This document shows, piece by piece, positions 35,375 to 44,462 of a stretch of DNA of 64,000 bases. Position 1 is the stretch's first letter. Each line of letters starts with the position of its first letter. The notes under the pieces were generated by a model. That model had not been told where the DNA came from, searched no databases, and saw only the letters and a program-made list of their open reading frames with translations. Source of the stretch: a virus; the IMG/VR virus record IMGVR_UViG_3300048589_001057, positions 16,519-80,518 of that record; one strand, given 5' to 3'. The position numbers were made by a program, and so were the translations under genes.

Positions 35375-36124
35375 ATGGGAACAAAAAAGAAAGAGTCAGT
35401 AAAAGAAAGACTGGCCAAGAAAAGAAAAGAAATCGCCTCCAGGGGAAAGGGGCTAGATTTTATAATCCTTAAGGAAGGTACTTTAAGGGTTAGGCCCCTA
35501 CCAGTAGGGGAGGACGAAGAATTCGGATTTGAAATAACCCAATTCTATTTGGGTGGTACTATCAAGGGGGTTATAAGCCCCTCCTCAGTTGGTCTGCCTT
35601 GTGCTCTTATGGAAAAGTACCTTGAATTAAAAGATTCAAAGGATGCTGGGGATAAGTCTTTAGCCAAAGCCCTTTCTCCAAAGAAAAAAACAGTTGTCCC
35701 AGTAATTGTATATGCAGATACTAAAGGGAAAACAGTAGACACTGAGAAGTCTACCGAAAATGGTAAACTGTTCTTAATTACCTCCGGAGTATATGCTAGT
35801 ATGATTGATAGCTACCTGGATGAGGATGACTGGGGAGATTTTACCGATCCAATTAATGGCTACGACTTTAAAGTTACCCGTACTGGCTCTGGTAGGTTCG
35901 ATACTGAATACTCCTGCGTACCATGCCCAAAATCTCCTTTACCAAAACCCTACAAGAATAAGGTTATAAACCTCAAGGAGATGGTCATGAATATTTTACC
36001 CACCTACGAGGAGACTCTGGAGAAACTTAATGAATTCCTTAATGAAGCCCCTCAGGATCAAGAGGAAGAGGAAGAAAGACCAGCCAGATTAAAAAAGAAA
36101 AAATCCCGTAAAAGCGATATCTAA
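35375..36124 (+). CDS. Single-stranded DNA-binding protein (gp32-like)
   Basis: 249 residues. N-terminal basic region (KERLAKKRKEIASRGKG), a beta-rich core (LKEGTLRVRPLPVG ... ITQFYLGGTIKGVISPSS) and an acidic stretch followed by a Lys/Arg tail. The arrangement with UvsY-like and UvsX genes on either side is typical. The acid tract (EAPQDQEEEEER) is partner-binding in gp32 but here is followed by a basic tail (LKKKKSRKSD), which is unusual. Confidence 0.6.
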   Translation: MGTKKKESVKERLAKKRKEIASRGKGLDFIILKEGTLRVRPLPVGEDEEFGFEITQFYLGGTIKGVISPSSVGLPCALMEKYLELKDSKDAGDKSLAKALSPKKKTVVPVIVYADTKGKTVDTEKSTENGKLFLITSGVYASMIDSYLDEDDWGDFTDPINGYDFKVTRTGSGRFDTEYSCVPCPKSPLPKPYKNKVINLKEMVMNILPTYEETLEKLNEFLNEAPQDQEEEEERPARLKKKKSRKSDI

Positions 36125-36126
36125 AT

Positions 36127-38337
36127 ATGGCTAAGAAGTCAAAAAAGGGGGGTATTTTATCCCCCTTACAAATCCAGAAAAAATACCCTGGTTCTGGTAT
36201 AGCTACATCTATAGCCATACCATCCCTGGACACTCTTTGGATCCCCTCTCGGTGCTTACCCCTTAATTATGCCACTGGTGGGGGTATCCCCTACGGTAAA
36301 ATCCTAGAAATCTATGGCCAGGAAAGCTCGGGTAAAACTCTAGCCGCTTTAGACTTTGGGTCGGTAGTTCAGGCTTTGGGTGGGGAGATTATGTACAATG
36401 ATGCAGAGATGGCATTCACTATTGACTGGGCTATAAAAAATGGCCTAGACCCCAATAAAATACACCTTTACCCAGAAACTTCGGTGGAACTAATATCCGA
36501 CTGGATAATGGATACAGCCATATCCATTAGGGCTAGGTTAGTAAAAAATGAGCCAATACTATTCATCCAAGATTCCATTGCCGCTTTAGATTGTATGGCC
36601 AATATCAATTCTTCCCAGACTGATTCCAAAGCTGAGATGGGTAATAGGGCTAAAGCTATCTATAAAATGGTAAGGATTAGGAATCAAATGCTGGCTGAGA
36701 TGGGAGTAACCTCAATTTTTATAAACCAGATAAGAAGTAATATCAAAGCCTCTACAAGCCGGTTCTCTGGGGTCGACCCCGACTGCCTCCACTACAATAC
36801 CCTAGTCCATCTTGTGGACGGTAGAACTTTACCCATTGGGGAAATCGTAAGGGGGAAAATTGCCGGTGAGGTTTGGAGTTATAATGAAACTACTTTATCC
36901 GTAGAACCCAAGCCTATCATCGGCTGGGTGGAAAAAGAGAAGCTTGAACCCGGAGAAAAATGGCTATCCATCGTAACCAATGGGCCTGGAAGTAAAGGGG
37001 GGAAATTTGGTATTGTCTGTACGGAAAAACACGGTATATTCACTGCTTTTAAGGGTTGGGTTAATGCCCGAGATTTAAAGGTTGGGGATATGGTATTAAC
37101 CTATGCCCCCTATAAAATCAATGGTACCCTCAGGGACTTCTTAGAGGGCTCGGCGATAGGGGATTCTTCCATTAGAGTAAGGGATACCAGTACGGCTAGG
37201 TATAGGCTACAAGATTCAGAACAGCCAGAATACCTACAGTGGAAGTTGAATTTACTATCCGAACATTACTCTTTTAAAGCCGAATACGATAGTCAATTGA
37301 ATATCCGGTTTACCACTGATTACTCTACGGAGTGGGCTATCTTCGGGGCAAAATTCCCTAATCGTAATCCCTCAGCTTTATTCTGTAATACCCCTAATGC
37401 CTTAACCATGGCAGTTTGGTATATGGATGATGGACATCTATCCGACTCAGGGATTATAAGCATAGCCATATCCCCAAAGAGAGTTGACTTGCAGGAATTG
37501 GCGGAATGGTTGTCGGGGTATGGGTATATATGTAAACCCTATAAAAAGGGGATAAGGTTTAGTAATGACGGGGGTAAAAGATTACACCGGCTTATTGCTA
37601 AATACGTCCCTGAATGCATGGCCCATAAACTTAAACCCGAATATCAGGGAATGCATGAGCCATTTGGGTTAACCTGCCACCCAGAAATTACCCCCCTACC
37701 CACTAAAGTGGTAAGTATCAATGGGGCTGGGGAAAGGCATTACCGGAAACTCCATAAGTACGACCTTACTATCCAAGATAACCATAGCTTCTTCGCTGGC
37801 AGTGTTGGCCCAGGTTTCCTGGTACATAACACTACCCCTGGGGGTCAAGCCATGAAGTTTTTTGCCAGTATTAGGTTGGGTATATATGCTGGTAGACAAA
37901 TTAAGGAGAAGGTAGGGGGTTATGAAGACCGAGTGGGATCTGAAACTTCAGTAAGGGTTAAGAAGAATAAGGTAGCTCCCCCAAAGCCAACTTTTAAAGC
38001 CAAGATGTATTTTAATCCTGACTATGAGGCTAAGCCTCTTGGATTTGACAGGTATTTTGGATTAGGGGAATTACTTATTCGAACTAATGTACTAAGCCGT
38101 AAGCCAAATAGCAGTATGATATACCTGGATGGTACTTTGATTGCCAGAGGTGAAAAGAGCTTAGATTTAAAACTGGCTAAAGATGCTAAATTACGTAGAG
38201 CTTTGATAAAGGCTTCATCGATTAATACCGTATCCAAAACACGGAATAAACTCAATGGGTTATCCCATAATTTATACCCAGTAAAAACCAAGAAGTTCAT
38301 CTCCCAATTAAATGATGAGGAAAATGAAGATGAGTAA
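36127..38337 (+). CDS. UvsX/RecA recombinase with intein
   Basis: 736 residues including an intein at 220-568; the extein is 387 residues, the usual UvsX size. P-loop GQESSGKT (64-71), Walker B region ILFIQDSIAALDC, L1/L2 area INQIRSN and, after the intein, TTPGGQAMKFFASIRLGI. It catalyses strand exchange with UvsY and SSB encoded upstream. The intein breaks the conserved L2 loop, so unspliced protein should be inactive. Confidence 0.9.
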   Translation: MAKKSKKGGILSPLQIQKKYPGSGIATSIAIPSLDTLWIPSRCLPLNYATGGGIPYGKILEIYGQESSGKTLAALDFGSVVQALGGEIMYNDAEMAFTIDWAIKNGLDPNKIHLYPETSVELISDWIMDTAISIRARLVKNEPILFIQDSIAALDCMANINSSQTDSKAEMGNRAKAIYKMVRIRNQMLAEMGVTSIFINQIRSNIKASTSRFSGVDPDCLHYNTLVHLVDGRTLPIGEIVRGKIAGEVWSYNETTLSVEPKPIIGWVEKEKLEPGEKWLSIVTNGPGSKGGKFGIVCTEKHGIFTAFKGWVNARDLKVGDMVLTYAPYKINGTLRDFLEGSAIGDSSIRVRDTSTARYRLQDSEQPEYLQWKLNLLSEHYSFKAEYDSQLNIRFTTDYSTEWAIFGAKFPNRNPSALFCNTPNALTMAVWYMDDGHLSDSGIISIAISPKRVDLQELAEWLSGYGYICKPYKKGIRFSNDGGKRLHRLIAKYVPECMAHKLKPEYQGMHEPFGLTCHPEITPLPTKVVSINGAGERHYRKLHKYDLTIQDNHSFFAGSVGPGFLVHNTTPGGQAMKFFASIRLGIYAGRQIKEKVGGYEDRVGSETSVRVKKNKVAPPKPTFKAKMYFNPDYEAKPLGFDRYFGLGELLIRTNVLSRKPNSSMIYLDGTLIARGEKSLDLKLAKDAKLRRALIKASSINTVSKTRNKLNGLSHNLYPVKTKKFISQLNDEENEDE
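36784..37830 (+). other. Intein with LAGLIDADG-type endonuclease in UvsX
   Basis: 349 residues, Cys220 to Asn568. Splicing elements: N-terminal CLHYNTLVHLVDG, block B CTEKHG (TxxH), C-terminal FLVHN with His-Asn, and the following extein residue is Thr. The central part has LEGSAIGDSS and VWYMDDGHLSDSG, two LAGLIDADG-type motifs of a dodecapeptide homing endonuclease. The insertion lies between D219 and T569 of the extein, in the L2 ssDNA-binding loop. Confidence 0.9.
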
Positions 38338-39214
38338 AATATTAATCATTGATGGAGATAATGCTCTTCACCGGGCTTATCATAAATACGGGGGGTTTAC
38401 CAATATATCAGGTAAACCCTCTTCCATTATATTTGGTTTCCCCTACATAGTTAGGTCAGCTATCGTTAGAATTAAACCCACTAAAGTATATGTAGTATTC
38501 GATGGTGGCCGTTCTGAGCATAGGTTAGCTTTACTACCTACTTACAAAGAAAGGGAACAAAAACTGGGGTTTGATTATGAAAACTTCCAATCCCAAAAAG
38601 CCATAGCTATGAAGATAACGATGGACCTTGGGATAAGGGTAGTACATGGTAAAAGCTATGAAGCCGATGACCTTATTTATGGCTTATGCCGTAAGCATAA
38701 TAAAAGCCATATTTGTATTCTCTCAGGAGACAAGGATTTTCACCAGCTAATATCCTCCACTATCAGTGTATATTCACCTCACAAGGAAATAGAACTTACC
38801 CATAAGAATCTCCATAGGTATTTCCCTTACCATGCTGAAGAGGTAGTAGATTACCTTTGCTTAATAGGGGATAAGTCTGATAAGATTCCTGGCTATGGGG
38901 GCATTGGTGAAAAAAGGGCTAGGCAATTCCTGGATAAGTTTGGGTCTATCAAAAATTTTTTAAAATCATATAACCCAAGTATGGGTAAAGCTCCAGACCC
39001 TATTAAGATGGCTTCCCTTTATAAGCTAAACCGGCAGTTAATTGACCTGCGTTTATTCTACCGTAAATTCCTGTTGGGTAAAATGAAGTTGCCAATAAAA
39101 AACCCATACCCATTATTCCAACTACCAGCTGTTGCTCAAGTAGCTCGGGAATATGAAGTAAAAACTCTCCTGAAATCCGAGTTTATTCAAACTTTCAAAG
39201 ACCTAGCCAAGTGA
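38330..39214 (+). CDS. 5'-3' exonuclease / FEN-like nuclease
   Basis: 294 residues from ATG at 38330, overlapping the UvsX stop in ATGAGTAA; upstream in-frame ATGs exist at 38312, 38315 and 38324. LIIDGDNALHRAYHKY and VYVVFDGGRSEHRL (acidic residues), then SYEADDLIYGL, LSGDKDFHQL and LCLIGDKSDKIPGYGGIGEK with the helix-hairpin-helix. It removes RNA primers and flaps, replacing the 5' nuclease domain that the polymerase lacks. Confidence 0.85.
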   Translation: MSKILIIDGDNALHRAYHKYGGFTNISGKPSSIIFGFPYIVRSAIVRIKPTKVYVVFDGGRSEHRLALLPTYKEREQKLGFDYENFQSQKAIAMKITMDLGIRVVHGKSYEADDLIYGLCRKHNKSHICILSGDKDFHQLISSTISVYSPHKEIELTHKNLHRYFPYHAEEVVDYLCLIGDKSDKIPGYGGIGEKRARQFLDKFGSIKNFLKSYNPSMGKAPDPIKMASLYKLNRQLIDLRLFYRKFLLGKMKLPIKNPYPLFQLPAVAQVAREYEVKTLLKSEFIQTFKDLAK

Positions 39215-40191
39215 AGAACAAGAAAATAATAGCCTTATCAATCTCAGATATCCATATACACAAATGGAAATCCCATAATGAGGGAATGAAACGGACTAAG
39301 GATACCATGAAGATACTACAATACGTTTCGAATAAGGCCGAGGAATTATCGGTCCCCGTATTATGCCCGGGAGATTTATTCCATGGGGAGGTAGGTCCAA
39401 TACTATTATCCTTTGTTGAAGATCACTGGCCTTCCTACTTCAGGGAAAACTTCTTTGCCATTAGTGGTAATCATGATCAGGAAGAAAAATCATTTGTGGA
39501 TAGTCAGCAACCCTCTATGGTTACCTACTTCCATAAAAAAGGTCTTCTTCAATGCCTAGACTTTGAGTATAGGGTATTACCTGATTTCTTTACTTATGGG
39601 ATACCATATCTAACCTACAACAAGGGCCTACTACAAGCTATTGAAAACCTGGCAGTATCCACTTCAGATAACTACTACAAAATATTAATGATACACACCG
39701 ATTTATATGGGGCTAAAGAAAGTGATGGGCGTGAAGTGGGTACTGTTGAGGGTTTACCAAGGGATATGGGAAAACTTTTTGAACCCTTCGATTTGGTGTT
39801 ATGTGGCCATATTCATAAACCCCAGGAAATAATTCCCGGTAAGGTTATAATGGTTGGGGCTCCTCAACAACAAAGGAAGTCAGATGCGGATGGGGAGTTT
39901 GGTTACTGGGAAATATACTCAGACTTCTCCTATAAGTTTGTACCCCTAGACTGGCCCAGTAAATTCATGTTTTATAATGAAGGGGATATACCGGGAGATG
40001 ATTATAACTATTGGATTATGAACCGAGCTGAGGGTGTTGGGGTGGTTGATGAAGACACCCTTGAATTTTCAAGTAAATCCAGTACTACCCACTTAGCAAA
40101 GGCCTTTCTAACGGCTACCGGAGAGAAAAGGTATTCCTATAAGAAGGCATTGATTAACACATTAAAGGAAGCTGATGATGATACATTTTAA
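39211..40191 (+). CDS. SbcD/Mre11-like nuclease subunit
   Basis: 326 residues starting four bases before the previous stop. Metallophosphoesterase motifs: ALSISDIHIH (Asp/His), CPGDLFHG (GDxxH), SGNHDQ (GNHD), MIHTDLYG and CGHIHKP (GHxH). Partner of the SbcC gene it overlaps by 17 bases; together they resemble T4 gp47/gp46, processing DNA ends and recombination intermediates. Confidence 0.9.
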   Translation: MKNKKIIALSISDIHIHKWKSHNEGMKRTKDTMKILQYVSNKAEELSVPVLCPGDLFHGEVGPILLSFVEDHWPSYFRENFFAISGNHDQEEKSFVDSQQPSMVTYFHKKGLLQCLDFEYRVLPDFFTYGIPYLTYNKGLLQAIENLAVSTSDNYYKILMIHTDLYGAKESDGREVGTVEGLPRDMGKLFEPFDLVLCGHIHKPQEIIPGKVIMVGAPQQQRKSDADGEFGYWEIYSDFSYKFVPLDWPSKFMFYNEGDIPGDDYNYWIMNRAEGVGVVDEDTLEFSSKSSTTHLAKAFLTATGEKRYSYKKALINTLKEADDDTF

Positions 40192-42025
40192 TACTCTAGA
40201 GATTACAGGCTTTGGTTCGATGATAGAGCCATACACCTTGGATTTCACTAATCATGGTTTAGTATTAATTAAGGGGGAAAACGGTGCGGGTAAAACTACT
40301 GGGTTCTCAGCCTTATTTTGGGTACTCTATGGGGAAACTCTTAAAAATAAATCCACAGTTAATACTTGGGAACACCTAAGGCCTAAAAATTACTTAGGTA
40401 CAAAGGTAAGCCTAACTTTTAATCGCAAGGGTAAAAACCTACAGGTCATAAGGTGCCAGGAATACAAGGGGGATATAGTACCGGGAATCAAGGGGGCTAA
40501 TCGTCTAATGGTATTGGATGAACATGGGAAAGAATTATTTCAGAACAAATCAAAGCCGGAATTGCAAAAGAAATTAACCCAGTTAATTGGCCTATCCCCG
40601 GACTTATTCAAATCATCCATTATCTTCGGCCAAAAGATGAAGAGGTTGGTTGACGAGGATGGGCCTACTAAAAAGAAAATATTCGAAGAGGCCTTCGGTG
40701 TGGATTATATTAATCTGGCCAAGGATATAGCCTATAAGAAATTTAAGGCTTTAGAATCTGAACTTATACCCATGGATAGAGCTTTATTCGGTAAGCAATC
40801 TGCCAGGGAAACTCAGGTAGAGAATATAGAAAAGATTAAAGAGAGGATGGCTAACCATGAAACCACCAAGGCTACCCAGCTGGATAATTTAAAAAGCCAA
40901 CTTAAGGCTATAAAAAAATCCCTGGAAGATTGTACTATGGGTAAGGAAGAATTCCTTATTCAGGATAAGAGTTTATCGGAATTAAAAAATAAACTAGTAA
41001 AATCCAAACTGGCTTTTGATAAGTCCAAGTATACCCAATTATCTACCCAAGTAACTAAGGATGAGTATAAGATTAAAGAATACGAAAAAGCCATACTTGA
41101 ATACCAAAAGAACTTGGCCGGCCTATCAGAAACCGGACTTTGCCCATTCTGTGGAGCTAAAGTAAAGCCAAAGGAATTGGCTAATCACCAAGAAGAGATT
41201 ACCTCTAAAATAACCCAATATGATATTGCATTACAAGAAGTCAAAAAGGCATCAAATGGGCATAAAAAGGAGTTAGCTAGTTTAATCAAACGGTTAAATA
41301 ACATAGAATTAACTGAAAATAAAATTGATAGACTAGCATCGGATATATCCAAGCTATACAACTACCATCCGGAAAAAGAAAAGGCTTTACAAACTCAGAT
41401 AAAAAATAAGAGGGGGGAAATAGCCTCTCTAAGGAAGTCAGTTATAAATTTTGGGCTGGAAGATGCTATAGGCGAACTCTCTAGATTAGAAAGTGAAACC
41501 AAAGTATTAGATAAGCAAGTAAAAGGGTTAAGAAGGAAATACCAAGTACAGGAATGGCTATATTCCAAGGCCCTATCCAACTCTGGGCTAAAAGCCTTCA
41601 TTTTTAATCAAATGCTAAATAGCCTAAATATCATCTTGGAGAATTACGCCAAACAATTTGGTATTCGCCCATATTTCATGGTAGATATGGCTTCTGCCCG
41701 TAAGGACATAGTTTCATTTGCCTACATCAATGGTGCACCAGTATCATTTGCTGACCTTTCCGGTGGACAAGCACAATTAGCCAATATCATTACCGCTTTT
41801 GCAGCCCATGATTTAATTGCAAAAGGTAGATTTAATATCATGGTATTGGATGAGGTATTTGAATCTCTTAGCGCAACCAACGTTGAAATAGTCACGGAAC
41901 TAATATCCAGTAAGGCCTTAAATCAACAAGTATTCCTAATCACCCATAATAAAGACTTCAAACCAACAGGTGCCCGTACACTAGAATTTACATTACAAGA
42001 TGGGGTAACCAGGCCACTATTATAA
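40175..42025 (+). CDS. SbcC/Rad50-like ATPase subunit
   Basis: 616 residues. Walker A GENGAGKTT (34-42), coiled-coil arms, a zinc hook CPFC (Cys323, Cys326), signature LSGGQ (528-532) and Walker B IMVLDEVFESL with LITHNKDF at the end. It forms a complex with SbcD. The coiled coils are short, so the hook is close to the head, as in other phage gp46 homologues. Confidence 0.92.
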   Translation: MMIHFNTLEITGFGSMIEPYTLDFTNHGLVLIKGENGAGKTTGFSALFWVLYGETLKNKSTVNTWEHLRPKNYLGTKVSLTFNRKGKNLQVIRCQEYKGDIVPGIKGANRLMVLDEHGKELFQNKSKPELQKKLTQLIGLSPDLFKSSIIFGQKMKRLVDEDGPTKKKIFEEAFGVDYINLAKDIAYKKFKALESELIPMDRALFGKQSARETQVENIEKIKERMANHETTKATQLDNLKSQLKAIKKSLEDCTMGKEEFLIQDKSLSELKNKLVKSKLAFDKSKYTQLSTQVTKDEYKIKEYEKAILEYQKNLAGLSETGLCPFCGAKVKPKELANHQEEITSKITQYDIALQEVKKASNGHKKELASLIKRLNNIELTENKIDRLASDISKLYNYHPEKEKALQTQIKNKRGEIASLRKSVINFGLEDAIGELSRLESETKVLDKQVKGLRRKYQVQEWLYSKALSNSGLKAFIFNQMLNSLNIILENYAKQFGIRPYFMVDMASARKDIVSFAYINGAPVSFADLSGGQAQLANIITAFAAHDLIAKGRFNIMVLDEVFESLSATNVEIVTELISSKALNQQVFLITHNKDFKPTGARTLEFTLQDGVTRPLL

Positions 42026-42032
42026 AATAAAA

Positions 42033-42569
42033 ATGATTAACTCAAGACGGAAGGGTTCTAAGTCAGAGAGAATGGTTTCAAAGCTTTTTCAGGAATGGAC
42101 TGGGTATGAATTTGCTAGAACCCCTGGATCAGGGGGAATGCAATGGCATAATAGGTCTCAGGTATCTGGAGATATAGTTTGCACCGATGCCCTACATGCA
42201 ACCAGGTTTGGATTTTCAGTTGAGACTAAATTCCACAAGGAAATAAATTTTGAACACCTTATTATGGGTTTGAAGGGGTCTTCTATACACAGCTTTTGGA
42301 ATCAGGCTAACCGGGATGCACAAAGGGCTAAAAAAATTCCCATGCTTCTAATGAGGTACAATAGGATGCCAAAAAACTTACATTTTATTTGTCTTCCTCA
42401 ACCCTTTTTCTTGATGATTAAGGAACACCTAACTCTAGAGAATGAATACCTGATCTATTCAGGCCTAGATAGGATAGTAATATTAAACTCCTGGGATTTT
42501 TTTAAATCTGATTACAAGATAATCCACAAACTTGCTAAAACCTTTTTAAAAAATGGGAAACTATCATAA
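42033..42569 (+). CDS. PD-(D/E)xK nuclease, Hjc-like resolvase candidate
   Basis: 178 residues. KGSKSERMVSKLFQEWTGYE begins like archaeal Hjc/RusA-type resolvases; GDIVC (Asp) and FSVETKFH (ExK) complete the nuclease core. It may resolve branched DNA or process packaging concatemers. It lies after SbcC and overlaps the next gene by 17 bases. Confidence 0.6.
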   Translation: MINSRRKGSKSERMVSKLFQEWTGYEFARTPGSGGMQWHNRSQVSGDIVCTDALHATRFGFSVETKFHKEINFEHLIMGLKGSSIHSFWNQANRDAQRAKKIPMLLMRYNRMPKNLHFICLPQPFFLMIKEHLTLENEYLIYSGLDRIVILNSWDFFKSDYKIIHKLAKTFLKNGKLS

Positions 42570-43266
42570 ATATGTTTGGTGCGTAGCCTACATCAATAGG
42601 CCCTTTTTATCCACCATTACTCGGGATTTAGAAAAATTCGGGTATACCCAAGTAAAATCCTATATTCCAACTGTAAGGGTACTTAGAAAACAATTTAAAA
42701 ACCAGAAACATTTCGAAGAGGTACCCCTACTATTTAATTATGGGTTCTTCAGGCTAACATTTGAAGATGCCTGTAACAAGGATTTTCTTATGCGTATGAA
42801 AGTCTCAATCCAAGGTATATATGGGTGGCTATATACCAATGAAAGTCCGGAAGTGGATGAAGATACTGGAATGTACTTTAATAAGTTGGAAGTGGCAACT
42901 GTTAGGATAAAAGAAATAATAATGTTAAAACGGGCTTGCTTACTAAACTCTATATACTCATCTGATGATCTAAGTGGGATATGTAAGGATGACTTTATTA
43001 TTCTAAAGGGTTACCCATTTGAGAATATCCCCGCTCAGATAGTATCTATTAATGCAAAGAAGGAGCAGGTAAGAGTAAGGTTGGAATTAGGCAATGGCTC
43101 TATTTTTAATGAGGTTACGGTTGACTTTTCAAACGTATTCTATTCCATATACTCTAACTTTGATGACCCAACCTTGACTGATACTACATTAGAAGGCTTA
43201 AAAGATAGGTCACCAAGAGAATTCTACAAGGCTATACATAACACCCCTACTGACCATGAAAATTAA
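42553..43266 (+). CDS. NusG/RfaH-like transcription factor
   Basis: 237 residues. N-terminal NGN-like domain: YVWCVAYINRPFLSTITRDL and TQVKSYIPTVRVLRKQFKNQ, with LLFNYGFFRL. A KOW-like segment is at about 150-175 (FIILKGYPFENIPAQIVSIN, then KEQVRVRLELG). It probably modifies host RNA polymerase elongation, perhaps for late genes. Overlaps the next gene by 11 bases. Confidence 0.65.
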   Translation: MGNYHKYVWCVAYINRPFLSTITRDLEKFGYTQVKSYIPTVRVLRKQFKNQKHFEEVPLLFNYGFFRLTFEDACNKDFLMRMKVSIQGIYGWLYTNESPEVDEDTGMYFNKLEVATVRIKEIIMLKRACLLNSIYSSDDLSGICKDDFIILKGYPFENIPAQIVSINAKKEQVRVRLELGNGSIFNEVTVDFSNVFYSIYSNFDDPTLTDTTLEGLKDRSPREFYKAIHNTPTDHEN

Positions 43267-44221
43267 TCCAGATGCCTGGGCGATACTCAATCAGGATGAA
43301 AAACTAAGTATAAGCCTTTCTTTAGGCCATAATAAGTCTAGTTGGGAATCCGGGGAAATCATGAGTAAGTCCCATTATAAATACCTGGAGATAAAAGCCA
43401 GGGCCGAAAGATTTTTGAGAATGTTCACAGAGTACTTCCAAAAATACGGTGGGCTTTTCCCAGAAAAGAATAAGTCGGACCAATTCTTCAGGGATTACTT
43501 TGAAATGTTGATTATCCAAAGGATGTCATTAAAGGCCACCATAGGAAGTATTCAGCATAGTGGGTATAAGATAAGCGGAAAAAGGGAAGTAATCCTAGAA
43601 AGCGAGATGGTTAAACTTAAATCTTCCAAGTACGCTGGGGATAGGGAACTATTTGATGTTCTACTGGAATTTGATAGGTGGAATAATTTCAGGGTGTTAC
43701 CCAAGGTACTACAACAACCCTCCGCTTTTAAAAGGAGAAACAAAACTAGGGAATTAAAACACTTAAAGAGCATAACTAATATCCATAGCTATTCCATCAA
43801 GAAAATTCATGAAAGGTTCGCCACTAACAAATCTAATGGGGTATGTTTCTTTACCCTACTAGGAGATAACCTACCTGGTAACTTCAAGGTGATTAAAATG
43901 GTTAACCGTTCTAAAGAGATAAAACAGATATCCAGCTTAGGATTCTTTATTTTTGAAGAAGAGGTGCAAGCTATTACTTTAGGTAAACTGGTATCAGCTT
44001 ACCTATTTCCTAAGATGTCTATGGGGTTTAGCCCAGTTATTAAGGGTTTACAATTTTGGTCCAACTATAGGGAGCTAATCAGCAAGGCTATAAATTACTT
44101 AGCTGTATATAACATAATCCCAAATAGGAAATACGTTGAGGATGCCCTAATAGAACAGCAATTAAAGAAAAAGAGGATTCAAAGGGTAAAATCAGAAATT
44201 AAGGAGTTGCTAAATGATTAA
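43256..44221 (+). CDS. Hypothetical protein coupled to the NusG-like gene
   Basis: 321 residues, largely helical and basic (LKHLKSI, RSKEIKQI, KKKRIQRVKSEIKEL at the end). It overlaps the NusG-like gene by 11 bases and may act with it in transcription control. No family recognised; the Lys/Arg-rich C-terminus suggests nucleic acid contact. Confidence 0.6.
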   Translation: MKINPDAWAILNQDEKLSISLSLGHNKSSWESGEIMSKSHYKYLEIKARAERFLRMFTEYFQKYGGLFPEKNKSDQFFRDYFEMLIIQRMSLKATIGSIQHSGYKISGKREVILESEMVKLKSSKYAGDRELFDVLLEFDRWNNFRVLPKVLQQPSAFKRRNKTRELKHLKSITNIHSYSIKKIHERFATNKSNGVCFFTLLGDNLPGNFKVIKMVNRSKEIKQISSLGFFIFEEEVQAITLGKLVSAYLFPKMSMGFSPVIKGLQFWSNYRELISKAINYLAVYNIIPNRKYVEDALIEQQLKKKRIQRVKSEIKELLND

Positions 44222-44237
44222 AACGCTATTATATTTG
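44207..44237 (+). promoter_or_regulatory. Bacteroidota-type promoter
   Basis: TTG (44207-44209), 20 nt, TATATTTG (44230-44237), inside the end of the preceding gene, 28 bases before ATG 44265. Followed by CATAATTAATTAAATGCATAAATAATT, a variant of the repeated leader. Confidence 0.7.
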
Positions 44238-44264
44238 CATAATTAATTAAATGCATAAATAATT

Positions 44265-44462
44265 ATGGCAAACACCAAACCCATACAATTGCCCAAGGGC
44301 CACTACAATTGCCCAACTTGTGGGTATCTTCCCTTACCCTCGGATTCTATCCGAAAAGAGGGGATGTACTACGATCCTGATAAAAATTCTTATCATTGGA
44401 AGGAAGTAGTGGATTGTAAAAAATGCCACACGTTATTTTCTTTTAAAAATTCAGACCAATGA
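44265..44462 (+). CDS. Small zinc-ribbon protein
   Basis: 65 residues. CPTC near 17-20 and CKKC near 52-55 give a likely zinc ribbon. It begins MANTKP right after a host-type promoter, and its start codon context is nearly the same as that of the gene at 47454. It overlaps the ligase start by four bases. Function unknown. Confidence 0.6.
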   Translation: MANTKPIQLPKGHYNCPTCGYLPLPSDSIRKEGMYYDPDKNSYHWKEVVDCKKCHTLFSFKNSDQ

